Source: Aurantiochytrium sp. KH105 | Lineage: Eukaryota; Sar; Bigyra; Thraustochytrida; Thraustochytriidae | DNA: 64,000 nucleotides | Direction of reading: 5' to 3' | NCBI GenBank assembly: GCA_003116975.1 | Contig: BGKB01000070.1 | Coordinates: 71,810 to 135,809 of the forward strand | In this document: positions 23,501 to 28,127 of the stretch, piece by piece | Layout: each line of letters begins with the position of its first letter | Position numbering within the stretch: the first letter of the stretch is position 1 | The notes under the pieces: generated by a model | Database searches by the model: none | What the model was told of the DNA's origin: nothing | Seen by the model: only the letters and a program-made list of their open reading frames with translations | Program-made: the position numbers and the translations under genes

Positions 23501-23674
23501 GATGTGGAGTGCCAGGCGTGCGGATCTGGCTGGGATGGTAATCTTGTTGTCCCCAACGACAAATGGATGTGCGATCCGGAGTTCGGCGGCTGCACTATGT
23601 TCAACGACGAGGGCTCGTTTTACTGCTCTGTCTGCGACAAGGCGCGGCCATCGCTTATGAACGTGCGCTTCTGA
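11582..23674 (+). CDS. Giant DUF3638/DUF3645-type protein with helicase-like core, NZF, UBA-like, SH3-like and EF-hand modules
   Basis: A single 12.1-kb exon encoding 4030 residues; the function of the family is unknown. The core resembles DUF3638: QMIMGAGKTT (P-loop, MGAGKTT at 2685-2691), where fungal members carry a similar MGEGKS motif, then DEVD (2842-2845, Walker B/motif II-like), SGTP (3194-3197, motif III-like), HTTGMD near 3326 and QGSFRMRG (3355-3362, motif VI-like). Together these read as a superfamily-2-like NTPase. Added modules: a RanBP2/NZF zinc finger at 1322-1347 (WACPICTF...CQMC, with the TF and M positions used for ubiquitin binding in Npl4-type NZFs); a UBA-like three-helix segment about 1687-1727; an SH3-like segment about 1746-1812 followed by an Ala/Glu coiled coil; two EF-hand loops (3884-3895 canonical; 3920-3931 with Arg at position 12); and two further zinc fingers at about 3959-3980 and 3993-4026. 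No signal peptide or membrane segment. A ubiquitin-linked role is inference. Confidence 0.85.
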   Translation: MAQAPPQQEQQQERPSIWETGPFCALLADPYVENNSEVPSGGLATACAVLEILVNESSQLERWAQDPVMPKVTILRKLAGAEVDDAEKCNEYVSAFLQTMRDLPGGESLFVPAGWIGSTTRGSIVLVAERNSDQSFNLVVCNAGAGLNYHPCRVCEEDPSKIKYQTCLKLENLSQDRFLDRAVWTTLFSLWFNASEFHRVEVIYDVLLPWITGEPTLAGALERAAQLSEPEWRTAQRAGTSSSWRNLMEAVRYFLVEHRGCSKGEVKELTTTLKVEMLNMALGDMKDERRSPPPPDFRTLIRMGCSTVSHAVLKLGYLNTRKREQVLGLVDAVEAKLKELDDADEEARRVNEEEPDSTDELFPVPFDASNIKQADGYFPKIEISSKNVERYAGLAQQPRSSNICDILQVPMRRIQTVEEAVAVLVRCDNVCTELNRRCKDGSSFSSRIALQYQIAELIRPVVTQVLPQPKPTAGDGGVSGAAECIWKNFPSLELEMTCLRLLHKLTMTYAQAWQSFDAPTRAFDSERAVIALNLLAIFDCVVRHDHFDMELSNVLNDDGGYALSTTVCVANLSLYRLSSTMELHQPALALARSKCLEYFESVQQTCRNKDLFIFRMPTDKIEVKKYGTTVMFLRKLMERLGYELVPRDNPQPPPEIEALLEWMTAPGTPLARDHPEYGLLRDMCCMYKFLSTMESRESELQRQRIASSEYVSWGLSFEDTSMEAGAFHTRRTFLGGGLRWEVVNYRGLDLDTADVQVTVFGDRKIFFGEGLVVHSPADIGAILNHTGPQRPTEDDILHADALPNFGDTLSRQESEMVLSYLTVPYLRIPLVLAFFATGDRVTYLFNHEIQGLLRAVLFDASDWVPNGKQDRITTVPASKEYGFRSALQDTGSASRGGRSFGTPKSAVLGTADGLLLNELRHAPESTLRPLMKMLRSMNDLAEASVYSPDAALSLYLIELALDVQSFFLIVKVGEEREREMQDFLTGSCRTILKKWLKEAFENNDIQTSCMIHSYLALVWSNLRPDALDAENVSELMGSLCFVRNWHGFGLGEPSALLGYGSSSESSAPPEQRLTRFLQAHGVDTSRLAPGSLTKYIGQNRPLYLRVGSKTTRVPNLGKDDELDANGQIKKRLLANVPEQKLFSMLQNQRGPLVGFLGRIKATSQEVFDQTLTRIVRIGLDTKGATLGDNAVLMEDETSAGWTVESRGKFLSPDKEMTLDIQAAQILWRNDELKPLPDSMTHFNDFHTIFGKRQLHCGIVAQQQHRNWVHVVGTQYDLKLWDEPKDDDHGVECPKDVTSEMEESAASGGAGGAPTAQSVRSGDRWACPICTFNNGPDASACQMCGAPRSTPAVTDRSGATPNRDPNGGNAGRNGDGGEEEQVNGVKAIRYRGQVYDRHVDPFDEDKIREHLENQDGEKWILELLVSALQAHYKDAMNYRVLLPHDEVGEGVSFATAMACVQTEHEVEQEPPSGPSGGSFASMMMASRRPQVRKIVTSTWKEFIMYKDREVLHVFNLVSHGRRIYRQLVFSSQACFSYHTLQPSTVMFGGCGDLKAIFTLEESLVVDRNRNGFVETFLPSRLLFGVLPSALLEAYQFWHGSDGVVRGEPLDEESTWFGSKQIEIREDRSILQKPYSTSKRNSLTISRSVLAGAAASEQRRLVVEDANGGDRRTSAAREAQAAAGTNQDDFDQTTVLDLCALGFTPAAARLALSKTDGNSAFAAEWLLNPQNQAQIASADELIAETQRYRVVSHEGVRVRNAPSADSGHGVVSNQTGTLGFGQIVSAVARTGDWVRITLDDAPEKEAWVLAFDPERGIMLEPVSDEEAEAAEKDEEEGDVDAAAERAVEAAQARAEERRKARAAAEAEEEARRQAMEIVDLDEDDPRNQMQLVNLLELPRRNTALFRMVTLLAKVEDISHILAWSEVEDESGAVVMIELPRLKLRVQPVGGKLHLTDQAGWFVCNMAPRYRELLDAHSLLLMNGQRELQFLVPNHTASRPRLKGRPFSTEILCDRGSFSWLQTMDTRYYLYRIHTSCTFLVSQELSASLYLVHLKLLKRQYEQAFKLAPTCTVDVPFSPDEGFIWSQFEDTLDDMHPDAHACRLRLSLATMYARDAIRPSWEVHNEYDRYLSKLPRVSASCRLSHEEELKICRLTASGTALIKNRLAALSVAKLTPIDLKAPAPRVGGAPWNKVQSQSLEYYDAHGTTLKRLHFRPQLGDGSSPSTFSTFLTSVIFDEQIVMDEESGVNRQLGFTFLYQLLTSSVPTQDHANPRAFGEIMARYLHLKLSRWGRESVTDGEVEASNSRHMAQLFAVLEEPSRAWPQVPTDPDSLGLLRTGINLYSRSGRESGVKMWLDLIDMEFQEAWPIVHSRNEASSRFRPAFVLKDIPNGISHPIQPASVEDTGCAERAVSDADEAKIMREPLASLWEDFIKIVKATSEVPSDSLPFDLHSHPAAQTTVAQDMLKRLEDDVAGFANAYKHKREPVLVSRKSAALDEIVAALEHLQMEDARLVRDTIADVLAEANHLEDPDCKLRLSSHSRQRDCVTFALLTQALLSREASADLQKVNPSLEADQVETMLDRVVHVLVRTNRISHANRAAQLARDLKRAQSSTSSGADFRADQLARSLAETLTTVRHYVEDDGSFDPRFLVFEYVFDIVLRERQVEIVRSFADDVKHNRSHVQQMIMGAGKTTVVAPLLTLLLADGDTLVTQVMPTALLEQTRHIMRSRFAAIITKRVFTLEFDRGCEDAVDIARAVYDKLDEARRSRSVVVSSPDAVKSLFLKFVEHMHSLESVDPDVLRPTSSLRQNKEIVHLRDTMQARSDMADSMVPIFDMWRDGVLIMDEVDVLLHPLRSELNFPIGLKDPIDMSGFRWDLPIHLLGAFFPEAREILKSFFPEVEMQDHANAILDEIDAVVEAGYDSHALQRNPHLVLLDDAFYRSRLMRPAAEWCALWVQRNAHDLPPTDALVDYMVLEDLWSSAAVDEDFASRSGDNMKLLNLARDWIRVLLPHVLSKIDRVSFGILSPVDLANIDQRRTPLSRKLMAVPFVGKDVPSRSSEFAHPDVVIGLSVLGYRYEGLRLNDMRTIVTQLKADFSREVGPRDQRPSSRLFRAWLEHASRDLGEQLPVLPLPLFQANDPKQLDRLFHLLRKEERVITYYLRQHVFPACMNFQSIKISACGHELGSTLLFQKRIGFSGTPSNLLPDDLGSCMYEPGSDGKIMHVLSSDEVVTVKHKSDWTAKSLLRDVAASQPPIHALIDTGALITGMDNEQVAHYLLDFLPRSQFEGVVYLDRADRKMFLQRSSGKSLHLSQCGVDPSRRFTFYDQVHTTGMDIKQAPDARAVVTIGKDMTFRDYAQGSFRMRGIGVGQKVELYLIAEVEQLIKKDLSLRHSAVKPLDVPAWLLVNSMRMEAIQFSMLSFQELYNCWRKEALSSLVGDVKAHSPLLPDAPDAMTNSQRLRRFVDGADGPGTAVLSAEEREWLVRCIELFREPVGFEVPDHIPAPKPFHEKVKNLVQENKDFATSDAARSLVEDIVERVKYTKDLKSEELEAEIVNENEQEQQQQQEEEAEEEQEKVSRFSRDDEQANPWDVAHLNAKPSGVIGDEPFYRFADFRVRESQPQLDYPDNLLLSDNWFRPRWIGLGDRRLKNVMVVLEWSPSSFTEQLGKLVPLLHQHLMSEFGLAPNAAAVRAIAVATAPASPADLTLRRSVAERLPPSRNPHAGKFFVSVSLAEAETLRRVLHTPQSDITSDYALLSIEDGSCIDTSPTMHLERAEGDQDKELVLACLRFVNCDMHYSDEELELLESAFSASEIQARIDHFESNLRLRRREKYLWGDTPLAKLFTERSEWHLLSARAKLQQLSVSLLRVLRSPKNTIDLLATFTRADADNDGTLTHAELQRMIEDLRLGYSPADVALVVNLIDEEDAGTISWDRFVDALHLPDNLLTRDDDRVDLDEERRNQRWQCPVCTCLNLPSDVECQACGSGWDGNLVVPNDKWMCDPEFGGCTMFNDEGSFYCSVCDKARPSLMNVRF

Positions 23675-24131
23675 TTGGTTAGAAAAATCGTGGTATACAC
23701 GTATAGGAAAAAAGAAAAGAAAAAGTAAAATTTGTTGTTTCCCAGGAGATGTGCGTGCGGCCAGCTTGAACAATTACGCCTATCTTGGAGTCACAGACTC
23801 AGATAGCGAAGGCTTCTTCTTTATCTCTAAAAACGACGCTGCGGAATACTTGGTTGGTGAATTATTAGCGCACAAACTTTTGCCCTTTTGTTCGTCAAGG
23901 ATTGAAAAACACATTCCCAAAGAAGAAGAAGAAGAAGAAGAAGAAGAAGAAGCAGAAGAAGCGAAGCAAAAGAACTACAGAATCCTTGCCAACGTGGCGC
24001 GTCCGTGACAACCGCAACCCAGTGGACGTGTAAAGGGGGCGAGGGCTGCGCTGTAGTCAGGACAACGTACCCCGGGTACGACAAAGCAAGTCTGGATCAG
24101 CGAGTGAACAAAGGAAGTAGAAATCGGGAGC
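23675..24131. promoter_or_regulatory. Spacer between the giant gene and MPDU1
   Basis: 457 bases between tandem plus-strand genes. It holds a (GAA)n run and no gene that I can support. The MPDU1 promoter must lie here. Confidence 0.5.
23921..23952. repeat. (GAA)n microsatellite
   Basis: About ten perfect GAA units followed by degenerate copies, in the region between the giant gene and MPDU1. Confidence 0.93.
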
Positions 24132-24881
24132 ATGGAGGCTGTACGCGATGCTCTCAACCTGACGAGGCCCCTCGTGAGCCCGTTACTTATCTCTGACGGG
24201 TGCTTCGACTCGCTGGTACTGGACCTGAATGTGGCCGACACTGTCTGTATGAAAGAGACGCTGAGTAAGGTTGCCGGATACGGCATCATCGTGATGGCAA
24301 CTGTGCTCAAGTTGCCGCTCATCCTCAACATTCTCAAGGCACGCTCTGTCGATGGGCTCTCAACAACTTCAGTGTATCTGGAAACGAGCATGTACGTTGC
24401 AGTGCTCGTATACCATGCCATGCTTGGCAGTCCATTTAGCACGTATGGTGAAAAGTACGTTCTGCTGGCGCAGAACATGGTCATTGTTGGTCTTATTGTT
24501 TATTACGGTCGCAAGGGCGGGGCTTTCGCGCTGGCTTCGGCCGCAGGACTGGCGGTAGTCACTGTAGGAATGCTCAGCCTTCCGCCAGAGATGCGACCCT
24601 TGCTCATTCTTTATTCGAGCGGTGGGGCGGTATTCGCGCGCTCGCCCCAAATTTATGCTAATTTCGTCAATGGCCATACTGGTGTTTTGGCGCTTTCTAC
24701 GCTTGCAGTCTCTGTCGGTGGGGGCTTGGTTCGTCTTTTGACGGTGATTCAGGAGGTAGGCGAACCAGTTGCTATCCTCGGCGAGATCTCGCCTCTTTTC
24801 TTCAATTCAATTATTTTGGCCCAGATTATCTGGTACAGGAAGAGCACTGCGGAGCACTTTGCCAAGTACAAGAGAGAATAA
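24132..24881 (+). CDS. MPDU1: Mannose-P-dolichol utilization defect 1 protein (PQ-loop family)
   Basis: ER multi-pass protein needed for use of dolichol-P-mannose and dolichol-P-glucose in N-glycan, GPI-anchor and C-mannosylation pathways. The product is 249 residues (human 247). It shows about seven hydrophobic helices and two PQ-loop repeats. Family landmarks are the N-terminal CxK-L-SK-GYG segment, KLPLILNILKARSVDGLS (first PQ-loop, with LP in place of PQ), the FS-x-YGE segment, and NGHTGVLALST with TVIQEVGEP near the C-terminus, all closely matching animal MPDU1. The start is the first ATG of the frame. Convergent with CFAP52 on the right. Later genes here that also depend on dolichol sugars (a GPI-anchored protein, a secretory GT90) fit a complete glycosylation pathway. 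Confidence 0.92.
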   Translation: MEAVRDALNLTRPLVSPLLISDGCFDSLVLDLNVADTVCMKETLSKVAGYGIIVMATVLKLPLILNILKARSVDGLSTTSVYLETSMYVAVLVYHAMLGSPFSTYGEKYVLLAQNMVIVGLIVYYGRKGGAFALASAAGLAVVTVGMLSLPPEMRPLLILYSSGGAVFARSPQIYANFVNGHTGVLALSTLAVSVGGGLVRLLTVIQEVGEPVAILGEISPLFFNSIILAQIIWYRKSTAEHFAKYKRE

Positions 24882-25207
24882 CTTTGAGCAAGTTGATGAA
24901 ATTGATAATCCTATCATCCTTTCCTCCAGATGTAGATTGGCCCCTGTACTCATCTTTTGTAGATTTGCATGGTCTTTTCTTTTTGTTTTCTTTTCTATGT
25001 TTTTTTCGTTGGCCTCTCAGGGTAGATAGGTCCTCCAAATGTATGCTTGGATCGAACGGACGCAGAAGGTATTGCTCGTGGCGTCAGAAGAAAATTACTT
25101 TCTTTTCCAGACCAGACAAAGGTGGGCCCAGAGGAGTTTGTGTATATATTTATGGGATTGTTGGAACGAAAGGTGGTGAGTGACTCACGTCCACATTGTA
25201 AATCTTT
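24882..25207. other. Convergent 3' intergenic, MPDU1 / CFAP52
   Basis: 326 AT-richer bases between convergent stops, with T-rich stretches around 24970-25005. No gene was seen; the 3' UTRs and polyadenylation sites of both genes are expected here. Confidence 0.5.
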
Positions 25208-27118
25208 TTACTTGTACTTTGCCTCTTCCTCTGCGCGGACATCAAGGCGCGGGTAGCTCCAAACAAAGATTGCGCCCTCGTCGCCAACAGAGACGAGCCG
25301 GCGCTGGTCTGGCGAGATGCGAACAGCGTTGATGGCACCAGAGTGGCCATCACCCTGCGCGACGAGATCGCCTTCATCGTACGAAAAAACCTTGACTTGG
25401 CAGCCATTGCCCGCGGCGACAAAGCAGTCGCCTTCGCGGTCGACGTCGAGCGCGTTGATCTGATGCTGCGAGGCCTCGAGAATGCGAATGGCAGTGCCGT
25501 CAAAGGCGTCCCAATAAGTGAGTTTGCGGTCCGATCCGCACGTAAGCACTTGAGACTCGTCCGGATGATAGAGTGCGTTCTTGAACATGGTCTGCGCGAA
25601 CATGGCCTGCGCGCGCCTGTGGCTGATGAGGTCCCACTGAATGCAAGAGCCGTCGTCGCTGGAGCTAATGCATTCCTTATCGTCTGCGCGTACCGAGATC
25701 GAGGTCACGGGGCCCTTGTGTTCCTTGAGGGAGGCCTTCATCTTGCGGCTGCGCATGTCCCAGAAGCGCACGGCGCCTTCCTGGCCGCCCGAGATGATGG
25801 TCTGGCAATTGTGCGTGACGCTGAGCGCTGTCACACCGTTGGGGTGAGCATCGTTGATGACAAATTCCAACTTTCCGGAGACAGGCTTGAAGGCGCGGAT
25901 CTTGCCGTCATCCCAACCAGAGAGGATGAGGTCACCGCTTTTGGGCAGGGCCACAGCGTTACACGTGACATTCGGAACCTGAATGCGGAGAAGCTCTTGG
26001 TGCTTGCGCGCGTTCCACACTCGAATGTCATTGTGCGAGGAGGTGACAAAGACGGCGTCGAGACCTTCGAGGAAGGCAACATCGTTGATCGGATGGAAAT
26101 GGCACGAGGAGCGCAGCTGAATCGAGTCCTTTAGGCTGCCAACGTTAGTGCAAAAGTACGTGTTGCTCTCGCTGGTGCCAATGTACATTTGAGTTACGCG
26201 ATCCGAAGGCGACGCGCGCACGGGAGCCACCGAGGTGGCCTCTCCGAGGACGGAGCCAGCGCCCACCTTTTTCAGCGTCTTGGCGCAGAGCGCAACGACA
26301 CTGCCGTTGCCGCAGCCGGCGATGATTTGCGGCTGGCCATTGGGCGCGCGCACAAATGTGATGGCGCGGATTCCCTTGCGAAAGAGCTCGTTGCCGGCCT
26401 GCTGGAAGTTGGGAATGCGCGGGGTAAGGGCGATGGCCAAGATGTCGCCTGTCGAGGTTCCGCAGTAGGCGACGGCGTCATCCTCGGCCACGGCCACGCA
26501 CTTAAAAATGCGACGAAGGGTGCCCATGTTGGCTTCGACATGCTCGAGCTTTTCTGCCTGAAAGTCGATGGTCCAGCGTCTTACGTGATGGTATCCAGCG
26601 GTCACGAGCTTCTCGTCGGTGCCATTGAAGAAACGCACCGTGAGTGCCGACTCGGAGGCAGCCGGAGCGAAGCCGACCTTGCCACCGGTCTCGGTGTTCC
26701 AGATGGCGAGCTTGTTGTCATCGGCTCCTCCGAGAGATGCAAGGTACTTGCTGCTCGGCGAGAACGAGAGGGACTGCACCTTGCCCGTGTGGAAGGCTGG
26801 GAGCTCGAGCAGCGTGGCGTCCGCTTCTCCGAGTGCTGCGGCCGCAAAGTCCCAGAGGACTGCCTTGGCCTTGAAGCCAAGATGGGTGCGCTGTCCAGAC
26901 GCAATCTTGGTGCCATCCGGGGAGAGAGCGATGGTGGTGATCACATCTGTATGCGAGTGCAGAAAGTTTTGCTTACCGGTCTTGGTGTTTTTGACTACGA
27001 CCGTAGATCCAAGCGGGTAGATGATGTGCTCGCCATCAGGGTGTGCCACCAGGCCGCTCGAGACGGAACCGGCGAAGCCAAGCGCTGAGACCAGCTCGAG
27101 CTCGTCTGGCTTGGGCAT
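25208..27118 (-). CDS. CFAP52: Cilia- and flagella-associated protein 52 (WDR16)
   Basis: WD40 protein of the axoneme, a microtubule inner protein of motile cilia in known organisms. The product is 636 residues (human 620). The start is the ATG at 27118 (MPKPDELELVSALGF); the longer frame begins at GTG and is rejected. Two WD40 propellers span nearly the whole length. Family-specific stretches are HPDGEHIIYPLGSTVVV, GFKAKAVLWDF, SSHNDIRVWNARKHQELL followed by IQVPNVTCNAVAL, and GWDDGKIRAFKP, which align with animal WDR16. Its presence implies a flagellated stage such as zoospores. Shares a 1.0-kb divergent region with the PT-repeat membrane protein. Confidence 0.94.
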   Translation of the reverse strand: MPKPDELELVSALGFAGSVSSGLVAHPDGEHIIYPLGSTVVVKNTKTGKQNFLHSHTDVITTIALSPDGTKIASGQRTHLGFKAKAVLWDFAAAALGEADATLLELPAFHTGKVQSLSFSPSSKYLASLGGADDNKLAIWNTETGGKVGFAPAASESALTVRFFNGTDEKLVTAGYHHVRRWTIDFQAEKLEHVEANMGTLRRIFKCVAVAEDDAVAYCGTSTGDILAIALTPRIPNFQQAGNELFRKGIRAITFVRAPNGQPQIIAGCGNGSVVALCAKTLKKVGAGSVLGEATSVAPVRASPSDRVTQMYIGTSESNTYFCTNVGSLKDSIQLRSSCHFHPINDVAFLEGLDAVFVTSSHNDIRVWNARKHQELLRIQVPNVTCNAVALPKSGDLILSGWDDGKIRAFKPVSGKLEFVINDAHPNGVTALSVTHNCQTIISGGQEGAVRFWDMRSRKMKASLKEHKGPVTSISVRADDKECISSSDDGSCIQWDLISHRRAQAMFAQTMFKNALYHPDESQVLTCGSDRKLTYWDAFDGTAIRILEASQHQINALDVDREGDCFVAAGNGCQVKVFSYDEGDLVAQGDGHSGAINAVRISPDQRRLVSVGDEGAIFVWSYPRLDVRAEEEAKYK

Positions 27119-27851
27119 TGTGTGTTGTCTTAACTCCTTACTGCAACGCAGTGCGGTGTCCGGCACGACGTTCGGCTAGGCTATCTGCGTGGATGAATGC
27201 CTCGGGCGCGCGAGTTTGTCCAGACGTTGTCGCGAGGACGGCTGATGCAATGCACGTTTGCTTCTTCGCCAAGCACGCGAGCTTTTCTATACTTTACTTA
27301 AAGTGCACTTGGAGCGAATGTTGCGTCTTTCCTTCACTCAAAGCATTCATTTCCAACGTTCTCATGCCAAGTCAAGTAAACTCTCGCTTTGCGCTTGTGG
27401 TTGCAATTATCATCGCAGCTGGCCGGCTGGGGACTTGATAGACTCACTCACTCACTCACTCGCTCACTAAAGAACAACGATACCATGCGCTCTCGCTGGA
27501 GATATCAGCAATTATGGCCGTTGGTCGGTAAACCTGCAGTGCCATTTTTTCTAAACAATGCTAGAGAGAAAAGAACGTATATCCGTTGAGTACACACCTC
27601 GATGAGTCTGAGTCCGAGTCCGTGCGACGAGTCAAGGGAAAAGTTTTTTCAATTTGGATCCTAAGTAATGAAGACTCGTTTTGGCTTTTGGCTTTTGGCC
27701 TGCCATCTATCTGGTCAGCCATCACATCATTTGACGGCTCGACTAAACGTTCTACTTGCTCCAAAGACCGCTGCAGATTCATTCGTTAAAGAAAGACGCT
27801 TCCAGACACGGCGGAGTACTGGAAAAGAATAGACTTCCAAGAAGTGAGTGC
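27119..27851. promoter_or_regulatory. Divergent promoter region, CFAP52 / PT-repeat membrane protein
   Basis: About 0.73 kb without a supportable gene. It contains an (ACTC)n run and a threefold TTTTGGC heptamer (27679-27699). Promoters of both flanking genes are expected here. Confidence 0.5.
27441..27468. repeat. (ACTC)n tetranucleotide repeat
   Basis: Seven ACTC-type units with one imperfect unit, in the divergent region upstream of CFAP52. Confidence 0.85.
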
Positions 27852-27900
27852 ATGTCAGAGAGCAAGCGTGAAAACGAGACCATTGAGTTCGCCAGCATTG
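27852..27900 (+). other. Possible short first exon of the PT-repeat membrane protein gene
   Basis: An ATG at 27852 opens a 16-codon frame (MSESKRENETIEFASI) that ends directly at GGTGAGT, a consensus 5' splice site at 27901. The downstream frame is open from 27939 but has no ATG until 28128, so an upstream exon is plausible. In-phase acceptors exist at 27984 (cacgcag) and 28098 (after a T-rich stretch); I cannot choose between them. Confidence 0.35.
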
Positions 27901-28127
27901 GTGAGTTGCAAGCAGGCTAGCGGCCACTGACGAAATAGGCGTCCTTGCAAAAGACGAACGAGGAAGTCAAAGTCCTTCACGCAGAAGGACGTTCGCGATC
28001 TCGGGGCATCGGGGTGCGGCGCGCCACGCCGCGCGGCAAGACCAGTCCTCCTCGACGGGGTCATCCTCGGCCTGTTTCTTTTTCGAGTATCTCTGAAGCA
28101 AAAAGCTGCGCGAAGCACTGGCAACAC

